Shown: positions 43,890 through 53,064, counted from the stretch's first letter. The stretch is DNA of 64,000 bases from Streptomyces sp. NRRL F-5630 (GCF_000719475.1 NZ_JOGO01000033.1:19862-83861); one strand, 5' to 3'. Numbers and translations: made by a program. Notes: a model not told the origin generated them from the sequence alone.

Positions 43890-44281
43890 GAGAGCCAGAA
43901 GAGGGCGTCGGCGAGGCCCGCGTCCATCGCGCCCGGGACCGCGACCATCGCGGTGTTGTCGATCAGTTCCATGACGGCGATCGAGACCGTGTCGGCGGCG
44001 AGCGCGACCTTGAGGGCGGCGCGCGGGCTCAGTCCGGCGCGCAGGACGCCGCGCATCGTGAGCGCGTAACCGAAGGCGAAGGCGAGGACGATCGACAGGA
44101 CGACGGTCCCGCCGTTGTGGAGCCCGGCGGCGGTCCCGATCACCATGCCGAGGATCTCGCCGATGGCACACCCCGTGAGGCAGTGCAGAGTGGCCTGCGC
44201 GGCCAGGGACCAGGGTGTGCCGGACCAGCCGGCGGGGCCCTCGTGCGGGGCGTGCGGGCCTTCGTGGTGCGCGTGGTCCAT
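43890..44281 (-). pseudogene. DUF4396 membrane protein, C-terminally truncated
   Basis: The first about 130 residues match DUF4396 proteins: a His-rich start (MDHAHHEGPHAPHEG), WSLAAQATLHCLTGCAIGEILGMVIGTA, FGYALTMRGVL, ADTVSIAVMELIDNTAMVAVPGAMDAG and DALFW. The normal last transmembrane helix and the ending TPVNRWLIxRGxGH are missing; after LADALFWLS the frame runs straight into sequence antisense to the chitinase gene with no stop until 42044. A remnant PVSRR just after the break hints at an internal deletion. The gene therefore looks broken at its 3' end. A CsoR-like palindrome lies 53 bp upstream of its start, suggesting former control by a copper-type repressor. Confidence 0.65.
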
Positions 44282-44333
44282 CGTTCTCCCCCTTCTCGTG
44301 CGTCGTCCGGAGCGGCTTCCACGACAGGGAACA

Positions 44334-44370
44334 CCATACCCCCCTGGGGTATTTCCCCAGGGGGGTATGG
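44334..44370. promoter_or_regulatory. CsoR/RcnR-type palindrome or terminator hairpin
   Basis: A perfect 16-bp inverted repeat (CCATACCCCCCTGGGG and complement) around a 5-nt loop TATTT. Inside it, ATACCCCCCTGGGGTAT (44336-44352) fits the G-tract operator type of CsoR-family metal sensors. It lies between the DUF4396 start (44281) and the stop of the secreted fusion gene (44385). As RNA on the minus strand it would also be a strong hairpin 15 nt past that stop, so both roles are possible. Confidence 0.6.
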
Positions 44371-44384
44371 CGAGCGGTGCGCGC

Positions 44385-47300
44385 TCAGCGCTTCACGGTG
44401 ACCCGGGCCTCCGCACGGACCCCCGAGACCGTCACCGCCAGCGTGACGGTCCCCGGCCGCAGGGCCGTGAGCCGCCCTGTCGCGGGGTCGTACGCGGCGG
44501 TGTCGCGCGGCCCGGCCGTGCGGGCCGGGCCGAGGTGCAGGCCCCGGGATGCGGACCAGTCGGCGCTGACCGGCCAGCCGAGCGGCACCGCGCGCGTGCC
44601 CTGGGTGAGGCGCGCGGTGACGGCCGCGTCCGTGCCGGGCGCGAGGCGGGCGGGCGCGGCGAGGCGCAGGGTGTCGGTGTGCGGGCGCGTCTGGACGCCG
44701 AGCCAGCCCTCGGGCAGCGCGGCCCCGGGCCGCGCCGCGCGATCGACGCCGAGGAGGCTCCAGCCGGTGAAGCCGCCTTCGTCGGCGGGCGTCGCGGGGT
44801 TCTTCCCCGAGTTGCCGTTGACCAGGTACGGGACCCCCTCGGCGTGCGAGGCGTCGAAGGTGCCGACGTGCCCGGCCACGTACGCGACGCCCTTGCCGCT
44901 CGTGCGCCGGAAGTCCGCGAGCCACGACTCGACGAGCGCGGCCTCCTTGCGGTCGCCGAGCTGGCTGCCCTTCTGCGGGGTCGGGTCGCGCGGCGGTACG
45001 TGCGCGACGACGACGACCGAGTCGACGGTCCTGTCCTTCGCGGCGGCGTCGAGCGCGGCGCGGAGCCTCGCGACCTGCGGGAAGCCGGAGAGGCGCAGCC
45101 CCAGCCGGGAGGTGTCGAGGGTCAGGAAGCGGGTGCCCTTGTGGTCGAAGGTCTGCTCCGCCGCGCCGAACTCCTCGGTGAAGTTGCCGATCGAGCCACC
45201 CATCACCTCGTGGTTGCCGGGGACGTAGTGCCAGGGCACGGCATCGCCCAGTTCCTCGTCCAGCATCCGGTGCGCGAAGGCCAGGTCCTCGGGCGAGCCC
45301 TCGTCGACGAGGTCCCCGTCGATGACGAGGAAGTCCGGCTTCGCGGCCCTGATCTCGCGCAGTGTGCGCCGCGCCTGCACGGCGTTCTCGCCCTCGGGGT
45401 CCCTGGCGACGAACTGCGCGTCGGACATGACGGCGAACCGCCAGTCCTTGCCCCGCACGTCGCGCGCGGTCGTGATCAGCGGGTCGTGGGGGCGGGCGCT
45501 CTCCGGGAGGTCCACGGCGGGTGGCACCTGCGCGGTGAGGCCGTCGAGTTCGACCTCGCCCTCGTACTGCTTCGTCGCGTCGGTCTCGGCGAGGTAGAAG
45601 CGGGCGACGGAGACGGGGTACGCGACGGACTGCGGGACGGGGAAGGTCACCTTCTTCCACCCGGTCCAGTCGAGGTACGGGCCGCGCAGCAACTGGTCCG
45701 TCCCTGTGGCGTCCTTGAGGTGGAGCGTCGCCCAGGCGCCGTGGCCGTCGCCCTTGAGCCACAGCGTGAACGCCTGCGGCTGGCCGGGGACGGGGAGGGT
45801 GGTGGGAGGCGTCGCGTACGCGGCGCGGGTCGCGGTCGACCGCGTGAAGTCGTACGTCATGCGCAGTCCGGTGCCGTCGTGGCTGTCCGCGACGGCGGCG
45901 AGCGAACCGGCGGCGCGGGCCTGGCTGAACGTCCAGTCGCCCGCGTCGTCGAAGCCGGTGAGGGCCTGGTCCGTGAGCCCGGCGGAGACGGCGAGGGCCG
46001 TGGAGTGCCCCGCGACCGTCGCGGTGACCGTTCCGGCGGCGCCCTCCGCGCGTGCCGTGACGGTGAAGCCGTCCGCGTCGGCCGTGATCGTGAAGAGTTC
46101 CGGGTCGTAGGTGAGCCGGACGTCGGAGGGCTCGACCGGGGCGCTGCGGCCCGCGGCGTCGAGCCCGGTGACGCCGAAGCGGGCGCTCGCCGTCGCGTCG
46201 GGGAGCGAGAGGCGCCGGGTGCCGGTCTCGATCCGGTCGAGGGGGCCGAGGACGGTGAGCTTCGTGGTGCCCTTCGCGCCGCCCCTGCGGGCGGTGATCT
46301 CGGCGGTGCCCCTCGCGCGGGGCGCGGTGTAGCGCCCGTCGCGGTCGACGGTGCCCCCGCCCCGTACCGTCCACACGGGCGTCCCCTTGGCGGGCCCGTA
46401 CGTCTCGTCGTGGCCCTCGGCGGTCAGGCGGCGGTGCAGTCCCGGGAACACGCGGTCGGGGTGGCCGCCGGCGACGGGGTCGGCGGTCGGGGCGCCGAGC
46501 GGGTCCATCGCGGTGCTCACCCAGTAGCCCGTGAGGCGGCCGGAGCCGTCCGGCGCGGTGAGCACGAGGCCGTTCGGGACGGGGCGTTCGGCGCCGTCGG
46601 AGGGCTGGTTGCCGAGGTGCAGCGTGTCGGTGCCGGGGGTGCGGGTGAGGAGCGTCGAGGAGCCGCCGCCGTCGAGGTTGACGGCGTTGTAGGCGCCCGC
46701 CTTCTTCAGCATCAGGCCGAGTTCGGTGAGCGTGACGCCGCCGCTGTCGGCCTGGCGGCCGTCGACGGTGACGACGTGCAGCCTGCGGCCGTCGCGGCTG
46801 AAGCCCACGGCGGTGCGCGGCGCGGCCGTGTCGTTGCCCTCACCCGTGTGGTCGACGGGCCTGCCGTCCGTCACGAGGTACTCGTTGGCGCCGATCGCCT
46901 CGCGCGGCGGCGCGGAGCCGTCGCCCGTGCGCGGGTGGTAGCTCCAGCTCACGGGCGCACCCTCGGACAGTGCGCGCAGCGCCTCGGCGCCCTTGCCCGC
47001 GCCGACGAGGACGGTCGCCCCGGCGGGCAGGCGGCCCTTGCCCGGCCGGTGCGCGGTGTCCGTCGTACGGCCCTTGACGACCGTCACCTCGGCGCTGTCG
47101 GCGGCGCTGTTGACGGTGAGGGCGCGGTCGGCCTCGCCCCACGCCGCCGTGTAGGCGCCGATGCCGTCGCCGGGCACGTCGGCCGCGTTGAGCGCGGCGA
47201 GCGGGCGGTCACCGGAAGGGAGCGTCAGGGTGCCGTCGAAGTAGAGGTCGAGGACGCGGCCCGCCTGCGCGGCGTCGAAGCCGATCGCGTGGGTGTGGGA

Positions 47301-47834
47301 CGGCTGCGGCGAGTTGAGGAGCGAGCCCGCGTGCAGCCCGGAGCCCTCGGGGGCGCCCGTCTCGTTGATGTCGAAGAAGTCGCCGTTGAAAGCGGCGACC
47401 GTGCGCCGCCCCTTGCCCGGGTCCTGTCCTGCGGCGAGCGCGGAAACGGGCTCGCGCGCGGAGACGCCCTTCGCCGAGCTGAGGTACTGGGCGCGCACGG
47501 AGGCGCCGAGGTCCGCGGAGACCTCGTGGACGCGCAGCCACTTGTCGCTCTCCAGGCGGTCGTACGAGGTGAGGGAGGCTCCCGGCGCGAGCGGGCGGCT
47601 CGTGCGGGCGGTCTCCAGCCCGTCGCCCTCCGGGTAGGTGCGCGGAGCGGGCGCGCCCGGGGCGGCGAGCGTGCTCGCGGCGGGCGGGGCGGCGGGTCCG
47701 GCGCCGGCGGGCGGGGCCTCGGCGGGCGCGGGCTGTGCCGCGTACGCGCTGTCGAGACCGGCGCCGGTGCCGAGGAGAGCGAGCGTCAGGGCGAGGACGC
47801 TGAGGGGTCTGGAGCGGGTCGGGCGTGGGGGCAC
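44385..47834 (-). CDS. Secreted phosphodiester glycosidase-metallophosphoesterase fusion protein
   Basis: A 1149-residue exported protein. The GTG at 47834 has GAGGAG 4 nt upstream and opens a signal peptide ending AYA-AQP near residue 33, then a Pro/Ala-rich stretch. A NAGPA-type phosphodiester glycosidase domain follows (about 65-450) with FNGDFFDIN and AYNAVNLDGGGSS. Next are a bacterial Ig-like segment, a carbohydrate-binding-like region (about 640-760), a calcineurin-type metallophosphoesterase (about 780-1050) with MSDAQFV, IDGDLVD, VPGNHEV and VAHVPP ... AGHVGTF, and a last Ig-like domain. The two catalytic domains could cleave sugar-phosphodiester bonds and then the phosphate, for example in teichoic acid or phosphoglycans. 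The gene stands alone. Confidence 0.85.
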   Translation of the reverse strand: MPPRPTRSRPLSVLALTLALLGTGAGLDSAYAAQPAPAEAPPAGAGPAAPPAASTLAAPGAPAPRTYPEGDGLETARTSRPLAPGASLTSYDRLESDKWLRVHEVSADLGASVRAQYLSSAKGVSAREPVSALAAGQDPGKGRRTVAAFNGDFFDINETGAPEGSGLHAGSLLNSPQPSHTHAIGFDAAQAGRVLDLYFDGTLTLPSGDRPLAALNAADVPGDGIGAYTAAWGEADRALTVNSAADSAEVTVVKGRTTDTAHRPGKGRLPAGATVLVGAGKGAEALRALSEGAPVSWSYHPRTGDGSAPPREAIGANEYLVTDGRPVDHTGEGNDTAAPRTAVGFSRDGRRLHVVTVDGRQADSGGVTLTELGLMLKKAGAYNAVNLDGGGSSTLLTRTPGTDTLHLGNQPSDGAERPVPNGLVLTAPDGSGRLTGYWVSTAMDPLGAPTADPVAGGHPDRVFPGLHRRLTAEGHDETYGPAKGTPVWTVRGGGTVDRDGRYTAPRARGTAEITARRGGAKGTTKLTVLGPLDRIETGTRRLSLPDATASARFGVTGLDAAGRSAPVEPSDVRLTYDPELFTITADADGFTVTARAEGAAGTVTATVAGHSTALAVSAGLTDQALTGFDDAGDWTFSQARAAGSLAAVADSHDGTGLRMTYDFTRSTATRAAYATPPTTLPVPGQPQAFTLWLKGDGHGAWATLHLKDATGTDQLLRGPYLDWTGWKKVTFPVPQSVAYPVSVARFYLAETDATKQYEGEVELDGLTAQVPPAVDLPESARPHDPLITTARDVRGKDWRFAVMSDAQFVARDPEGENAVQARRTLREIRAAKPDFLVIDGDLVDEGSPEDLAFAHRMLDEELGDAVPWHYVPGNHEVMGGSIGNFTEEFGAAEQTFDHKGTRFLTLDTSRLGLRLSGFPQVARLRAALDAAAKDRTVDSVVVVAHVPPRDPTPQKGSQLGDRKEAALVESWLADFRRTSGKGVAYVAGHVGTFDASHAEGVPYLVNGNSGKNPATPADEGGFTGWSLLGVDRAARPGAALPEGWLGVQTRPHTDTLRLAAPARLAPGTDAAVTARLTQGTRAVPLGWPVSADWSASRGLHLGPARTAGPRDTAAYDPATGRLTALRPGTVTLAVTVSGVRAEARVTVKR

Positions 47835-48012
47835 GTAACTCCTCCTCGGGAGGGCCCCGGGGATGGGGCCGCACCCCACCTTGACCCGTCCGGCTCCCGC
47901 GCACCAGGGATGCCAGAGGACGCACCATTGAACAGCGCGTGACGCGGCGGTCCCGGCTGCCCGCTGCGAAGGGGGCGGCCGGGACCGGGCGCGGCGTGCG
48001 GGTGAGGCCCGT

Positions 48013-48438
48013 TCAGCAGAGCTTCGCCGAGAGGGTGATGGTGGTGCCGGTCAGGGCCTGGCTCACCGGGCAGTTCGCCTTGGCGTCCTCGGCGGCGGCG
48101 GTGAAGGCCGCCTCGTCGATGCCGGGCACGGTGCCCTCGACGGTGAGGTGGATGCCGGTGATGCCCGTGCCGGGCTGGAAGGTGACGTCCGCCGAGGTGA
48201 TGAGGCGGGTCGGCGCGTGCCCGGCCTGGGTGAGGCCGTTGGAGAGCGCCATCGAGAAGCACGAGGAGTGCGCGGCGGCGATGAGCTCCTCCGGGCTGGT
48301 CTTCCCGTTCGGCTCCTCGGCGCGCGAGGCCCAGGAGACGGGGGTCGAGCCGATGCCGGAGGAGTCGAGCGTGACGGTGCCGCTGCCCTTGAGCAGGTCG
48401 CCTTCCCAGACGGTGTGCGCGGAACGGATGGTGGCCAC
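48013..48438 (-). CDS. OsmC family peroxiredoxin
   Basis: A 141-residue OsmC/Ohr-fold protein. The two redox cysteines are present: Cys60 in AAHSSCFSMALS and Cys123 in ANCPVSQAL. These enzymes reduce organic hydroperoxides using small thiols or lipoyl proteins in the cytosol. Start ATG 48438 after GAAAGGACCGCACC. No MarR-type OhrR regulator lies next to it, so it is closer to OsmC than to a regulated Ohr unit. Confidence 0.9.
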   Translation of the reverse strand: MATIRSAHTVWEGDLLKGSGTVTLDSSGIGSTPVSWASRAEEPNGKTSPEELIAAAHSSCFSMALSNGLTQAGHAPTRLITSADVTFQPGTGITGIHLTVEGTVPGIDEAAFTAAAEDAKANCPVSQALTGTTITLSAKLC

Positions 48439-48539
48439 GGTGCGGTCCTTTCGCGAGCGAGGGCCCCGGGGCTCTCGCGGGCGAGGGCCCCCGGGCGGGG
48501 CCGGTCCGCCCCGGCGGGGGCGGGCCGTGGCCTATACGA

Positions 48540-50663
48540 TCACATTCGGCCCGCGCCGGGCGGAGTTGGCGGCACCGGCACGGGTGCGGCAGCGGCCTCG
48601 GCGGGGCGGCTCGGCAGCGGGACCCGCGGGCCGTCGCTCTCGCGCAGCCAGCGTCGCAGGACGTCGTGCACCCGCTCCGCGCCGACGAGTTCCGCGCCCT
48701 CGGCGACGGGAGCGCTCAGCGCGAGCGGCGAGAGCAGGAAGGGCCGGGACTGGTCGCCGCCGAGCCCGCCGTGCGAGCCGATCTGCTCCTCGAAGGCGAG
48801 GACTTCGCCGGTCTCCGGGTCGTACCAGGAGTTGACCATGATGTCCGCGCAGTGCGGGAAGGTGTCGGTGCGCCGCACGGCCTCGGCCGCGCCCGGCCCG
48901 AAGGGGGCCAGCGGGCCCAGCTCCTCGGCCGTCGGGTGCTCCCCGAGGTCCTTGAGGCGCACCTCGGCCCCGTACGCGCCGAGCACGACCCCGCCGTGCT
49001 CCTCGTCCCGTACGAGCAGGAAGCCGATCCCCGGGTGGTGCGCGAGGGTCGAGAGCAGCGCGGGGTGGCGGCGCTCGATCTCCTGCCGGGTCATGCGGTG
49101 CGGGACGTCGGGGAAGGAGACGAGGCCGAGGTTGCCCGAGGCGAGGACGACGGGCTCGGAGCGGCGCGGCGAGGCGTGGTGCTCCTCGGCGCGTTCCTCG
49201 ACGGGGCGGTGCAGCGCGGCGCGTACCGCGGCGCGGGCCTCGTTGCCCGAGTGCGTACGGCGCACCTTGCGCGGCACGGGCAGGCCGCAGCCCGCCCTGA
49301 CCAGCTCGCCGAGGCTGAGCCCGTACCGCATCCGGAAGGTCTCGCCCGGGCTCTGGCCGTGGTCGGACAGGAGGACGACCCGGTAGGGGCGCGGGGCGAG
49401 TTCGGCGACCTTGAGGACGAGCGCGAGGGAGCGGTCGAGGCGGCGCAGGATCTGCTCGGCGTCGCGGCTGCGCGGCCCCGAGTGGTGCGCGACCTCGTCG
49501 TAGGCGACGAGATCGGCGTAGATGGCGGTGCGGCCCGCGAGCAGGTCGCCCATGACGGCCGCGACGACGACGTCCCGCTCGACGACCGTCGCGAAGGCGC
49601 GGACGAAGGGGTAGAGGCCGCCGCGCCCCATGCGGGGGCGTTCGCGGCGCAGCCTGGCGCGGGTCGACTGGCACATCTCGCGGCCGACCTCGGCGAGGAA
49701 GGACAGGACCGTGCGCACCGCGTTCGCGGGGTCGCTGAAGTAGGCGAAGTACCCGGCGCGCGAGCGGGTCTCCTTGCCGCGCCGCACCGCGACGGACAGG
49801 ACGAGCGCGAGCTGGTCCGCTCCGCCGCCGAAGAGGTTGCCGCGGCTGGCACCGTCCAGGCTCAGCAGGCCCGGGTCGCCGGTGCGCTCGACGGCCCGGC
49901 GCTGCAGCTCGGCGGCGCTCGCCGGGCGGTTCGAGACGATGACCTCGCGGGTCTCCTTCTCGTACCAGCGGAAGGCGGGGACGTCGAAGTTGCTGCCGTG
50001 CAGGATGCCGAGCTGGCTCGCGCCCGTCTGGCTCGACCAGTCGGTGCGCCACGGCGTGACGCGGTGGCTCGGGAGGCCGCCGAGGAGACCGGCGACGGTC
50101 GGCATGACGCCCTTGCCGACCGCGTCCATGAGGACGTCGTGGCCGAGGCCGTCGAGCTGGAGGAAGACGGTGCCCGGCGGGGCGGGGGTGCCGCTGGGAC
50201 GGCCGTAGCGGCGGTAGGCGAGGCGGTGGAGGCGGCGCCGGTAGGCGTTGTCGTCCCGTACCGCGAGCGCGCCACCGGTCGCGGAGGCGACGGCCGACAT
50301 GACGGCGGCGACCACGACGGCGGTCTCGGGGTTGACCTCGCCCCTGTTCACCGGGACGAGCCGCAGCGCGAGGAGGAGGAGCGAGCCGTTGAGGAAGAAG
50401 ACGAGCACCGCGAGGACGAAGGCGGGCACGAGCAGCAGCGTGCGCACGAGCAGCGGCCACACGAGGGCACCGAGCAGCCCGAAGGCCCCGGCACCGAGCG
50501 CGGCCGTGACGGCTATCCGCGTCGCGCTGTCCCCGTCGGCCGACTGGAGCTTGAAGTCCGGCAGCAGCCCCGCGAGGGCCAGCATCGTCAGGGTGCTCAC
50601 CCCCCAGACCGCGAACATCCGCAACACGGCGCTCCCGGCCCCGCGCCACCTCTCCTCGTTCAC
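48540..50663 (-). CDS. Membrane alkaline-phosphatase-superfamily protein with holin-like N-terminus
   Basis: A 707-residue protein. The N-terminal 140 residues contain four hydrophobic helices in the arrangement of phage-holin-family/PF04020 proteins (MFAVWGVSTLTMLALAGLLP, ALVWPLLVRTLLL and following). The C-terminal region is a type I phosphodiesterase/alkaline phosphatase-like domain with LQLDGLGHDVLM, GASQLGILHGSN with the likely nucleophile region, VAYDEVAHHSGPR and LLSDHGQS, then a conserved HCADIMVNSWYDPETGE (about 605-621). Such fusions are widespread in actinobacteria; the substrate is unknown. GTG 50663 has AAGGTGAG upstream. Confidence 0.85.
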   Translation of the reverse strand: MNEERWRGAGSAVLRMFAVWGVSTLTMLALAGLLPDFKLQSADGDSATRIAVTAALGAGAFGLLGALVWPLLVRTLLLVPAFVLAVLVFFLNGSLLLLALRLVPVNRGEVNPETAVVVAAVMSAVASATGGALAVRDDNAYRRRLHRLAYRRYGRPSGTPAPPGTVFLQLDGLGHDVLMDAVGKGVMPTVAGLLGGLPSHRVTPWRTDWSSQTGASQLGILHGSNFDVPAFRWYEKETREVIVSNRPASAAELQRRAVERTGDPGLLSLDGASRGNLFGGGADQLALVLSVAVRRGKETRSRAGYFAYFSDPANAVRTVLSFLAEVGREMCQSTRARLRRERPRMGRGGLYPFVRAFATVVERDVVVAAVMGDLLAGRTAIYADLVAYDEVAHHSGPRSRDAEQILRRLDRSLALVLKVAELAPRPYRVVLLSDHGQSPGETFRMRYGLSLGELVRAGCGLPVPRKVRRTHSGNEARAAVRAALHRPVEERAEEHHASPRRSEPVVLASGNLGLVSFPDVPHRMTRQEIERRHPALLSTLAHHPGIGFLLVRDEEHGGVVLGAYGAEVRLKDLGEHPTAEELGPLAPFGPGAAEAVRRTDTFPHCADIMVNSWYDPETGEVLAFEEQIGSHGGLGGDQSRPFLLSPLALSAPVAEGAELVGAERVHDVLRRWLRESDGPRVPLPSRPAEAAAAPVPVPPTPPGAGRM

Positions 50664-50880
50664 CGCTCACCTTTTCCTCACGCGGCCCGCGCGGAATGCC
50701 CGCGAACCGTCCCCCCACCTTCGCACACCGCCCCTTGCGCCCGGTCCTGCCGGTGGCGGCGCCTGGCGCGGGCCGCGGGGGGTGGTACGGAGCCGCCCCC
50801 GCCCCGGAAGGACGCCCGCGCACGGCCCGGGGGTTCACCCGCCGCGCCCCGGTCGGCCCACCGCGCCCCCAGGGGGCGGC

Positions 50881-50922
50881 GGCAGCGTCCGCCGGGGTTC
50901 AACGGCAGCGTCCGCCGGGGTC
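50881..50922. repeat. 23-bp direct repeat, two copies
   Basis: GGCAGCGTCCGCCGGGGT occurs at 50881 and again at 50904. The second copy reaches the stop codon of the 134-residue gene. The rest of the 50664-50880 spacer is Pro/Gly-coding-like low-complexity sequence without a gene. Confidence 0.6.
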
Positions 50923-51325
50923 AGCGGCCGTCGTAGCCGGCGGTCGGCATGGAGAGCCTGCGGTGGATGCGGGCCTTGTGGGCGGCGTCGTAGCGGGGCT
51001 CGGGGAGCGCGGCGAACGCGAGCGGGACGCCCCGCAGCTCGCACAGGGCCCGGAACTCCTCCACGGGGCGCATGGCCACGGCGAGCGCCGCGGCCTCCGC
51101 GGCGACGAAGAGGTCCACCTCACCGCGGGCAACCGGGTCCCACAGCGCCTCGTGCGAGGGCGGGAGCCCGTGCGCGAGCACTTCCCGCACGAGGGTGTGC
51201 CCGTGCTCGGCGGCCCACTGCGCGCAGTGGGCGAACTGGCTGCGGATGTCGACCAGGTACGGCTGCGTATCGAGTTCTTCCAGGGGTACGAGGGCGGCGA
51301 TCGCCACCGCGCGGTGCCCGTTCAC
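50921..51325 (-). CDS. Hypothetical protein, serine-recombinase N-domain-like
   Basis: A 134-residue protein. I do not recognise a named family. The middle (FAHCAQWAAEHGHTLVREVL, then LWDPVARGEVDLFVAAEAAALA) is reminiscent of the N-terminal domain of serine recombinases or of small Streptomyces regulators derived from it, but the catalytic serine segment is absent, so no recombination is expected. No membrane segment. The GTG at 51325 with GGGGGAG upstream is the best start. Divergent from the metallo-hydrolase gene. Confidence 0.65.
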   Translation of the reverse strand: MNGHRAVAIAALVPLEELDTQPYLVDIRSQFAHCAQWAAEHGHTLVREVLAHGLPPSHEALWDPVARGEVDLFVAAEAAALAVAMRPVEEFRALCELRGVPLAFAALPEPRYDAAHKARIHRRLSMPTAGYDGR

Positions 51326-51492
51326 AGCACTCCCCCGTTCCGCTCCGGGGCCGGTGGCCCGGCCTCCGCGACGGACAGTGCCCGGACGGGCACGTATCCG
51401 CATGAGGGCCGACTCTACTGGAGCCCTTAGGCTCAGCGGGAACCCGCGGACGGCGAAGTGGCCCGCGGCGGTGGCGAGGAGGAGCGGCGACG

Positions 51493-52263
51493 GTGGAGAT
51501 CACCTGGTGGGGACATGCGACCTGCACCGTGGAGGACGCGGGGACACGGCTCCTCACCGACCCGGTGCTCGTGCGGCGCCTCGCCCACCTGCGCCGCCGT
51601 CAGGGGGCGCTGCCCGCGCCGGTCGCGCTGCGCGCGGACGGGGTCCTCGTCTCGCACCTGCACAGCGATCACCTGCACGTGCCCTCGCTCGCGCGCCTCG
51701 CGCCGGGCACGGTGGTGCTGCTGCCGCGCGGCGCGCTGCGCGCGGTGCGGGGGCTCGGGCGGCGGCTCGCGCGGCTCGAACTCGTCGAGGTCGCCCCCGG
51801 TGACAAGCGGCGGATCGGCGGGCTCGACATCCGCGCGGTCCCCGCCCGGCACGACGGGCGGCGCTTCCCGGTGGGCCCGCGCCGGGCGCCCGCGCTCGGG
51901 TACGTCATCAGCGGCACGGCCCGTACCTACTTCGCCGGGGACACGGGGCTGTTCTCCGGGATGGCGCACGAGACGGGCCCCGTCGACGTCGCGCTGCTCC
52001 CGGTGGGCGGCTGGGGGCCCGGGCTCGGGCACGAGCACCTCGACCCGGAGCGGGCCGCGCAGGCGCTGAGCGCTCTGCGACCGAGCGCCGCCGTCCCCGT
52101 GCACTTCGGCACGTACTGGCCGATCGGACTCGACGCGGTGCGCCCGCACGAGTTCCACTCCCCCGGCGTCGACTTCGTACGGCGGGCGGCACAGCTCGCG
52201 CCCGAGGTCGCGGTGCACCTGCTGGGGCACGGCGAGAGCGTGCGCCCGCGGGTGGCGCGGTGA
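51493..52263 (+). CDS. MBL-fold metallo-hydrolase
   Basis: A 256-residue beta-lactamase-fold hydrolase of the UlaG/YtnP-like type. The zinc motif SHLHSDHLH gives His55, His57, Asp59 and His60; further ligands are in YFAGDTGLF and VPVHFGTYWP. Start GTG 51493 (VEITWWGHATC). The stop overlaps the GTG of the DedA gene by 4 nt, so both are coupled. The substrate is unknown; family members act on esters, lactones or phosphodiesters. Confidence 0.9.
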   Translation: MEITWWGHATCTVEDAGTRLLTDPVLVRRLAHLRRRQGALPAPVALRADGVLVSHLHSDHLHVPSLARLAPGTVVLLPRGALRAVRGLGRRLARLELVEVAPGDKRRIGGLDIRAVPARHDGRRFPVGPRRAPALGYVISGTARTYFAGDTGLFSGMAHETGPVDVALLPVGGWGPGLGHEHLDPERAAQALSALRPSAAVPVHFGTYWPIGLDAVRPHEFHSPGVDFVRRAAQLAPEVAVHLLGHGESVRPRVAR

Positions 52264-53012
52264 CCGGGCGCGGGGCGGGCTGGGGCCTGGCCGCGGAGAA
52301 CGCGCGGGGCGCGGCCTGGGAGGGCGCGCGAGCGCTCTCGCAGGCGGCGGCGCGCGTCGCGGACAAGGTGCCGGGGGTGACGCAGCAGGCGGTGGGCTAT
52401 CCCTCGCTCTTCCTCCTCGTGCTGCTCGGCGCGCTCGTCCCCGTGATCCCCACCGGCGTGCTCGTCAGCTCGACGTCGGTGGTCGCCCTCCACCACAACC
52501 CCTTCGACCTGCTCCTGGTCTTCGTGACCGCCGGGCTCGCCGCATTCCTCGGGGACGTGGCCCTGTACTGGCTCGGGCAGCGCGGGATGCGCTCGAAGAA
52601 CGGCTCGCGCTGGCTCGACGCCCTGCGCGACCGGGCGCCGGCGGACCGCCTGGCGCAGGCCCGGCGCGGCCTGGAGCACCGCCGTGTCCCGCTGCTCGTC
52701 CTGTCGCGGCTCGTGCCCGGCGGCCGTATCCCGGTCATGCTCGCGTGCCTCATGGCGGAGATGCCGCTGCGCGTCTTCGTGCGCGGCAACGCCCCGGCGT
52801 GCCTCGCCTGGGCACTGACCTACCAGCTCATCGGTGTCCTGGGCGGCTCCCTCTTCCCCGAGCCGTGGCAGGGCGTCCTCGCCGCGGTCGTGCTCACACT
52901 GCTGGTCAGCGGGGTGCCGCCGGTGTGGCGGCGGTTGCGCGGGGAGCGGAAGGCGGAGGACGAGGGCGGGCCGGGAACGGGGGAGGCGGAGGAGGGGCGG
53001 GCGCGGGCCTGA
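52260..53012 (+). CDS. DedA/VTT-domain membrane protein
   Basis: A 250-residue membrane protein with four to five hydrophobic helices. The family segments GDVALYWLGQRGM and LSRLVPGGRIPVMLACLM (about 138-155, with the conserved Arg/Gly/Arg) match DedA/VTT proteins, which include the lipid-carrier and phosphatidylethanolamine flippases. The C-terminal 35 residues are charged and cytosolic. Translationally coupled to the metallo-hydrolase gene by a GTGA overlap. Confidence 0.85.
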   Translation: MTGRGAGWGLAAENARGAAWEGARALSQAAARVADKVPGVTQQAVGYPSLFLLVLLGALVPVIPTGVLVSSTSVVALHHNPFDLLLVFVTAGLAAFLGDVALYWLGQRGMRSKNGSRWLDALRDRAPADRLAQARRGLEHRRVPLLVLSRLVPGGRIPVMLACLMAEMPLRVFVRGNAPACLAWALTYQLIGVLGGSLFPEPWQGVLAAVVLTLLVSGVPPVWRRLRGERKAEDEGGPGTGEAEEGRARA

Positions 53013-53064
53013 GCGGGACGGCCCGGGGCTTCACCGCCCGGGCCGCCCCCCGCCTGGCGGGCCC

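Noticed and set aside
42044..44281. A 745-codon frame combining DUF4396 with a long extension
   Set aside because: Only the first about 130 codons are DUF4396. The rest is the antisense of the chitinase gene and adjacent spacer, kept open by chance.
44115..47942. A 1275-codon open frame on the plus strand
   Set aside because: Antisense to the secreted phosphodiester glycosidase fusion gene; Arg/Gly/Ala-rich with no recognisable motif.
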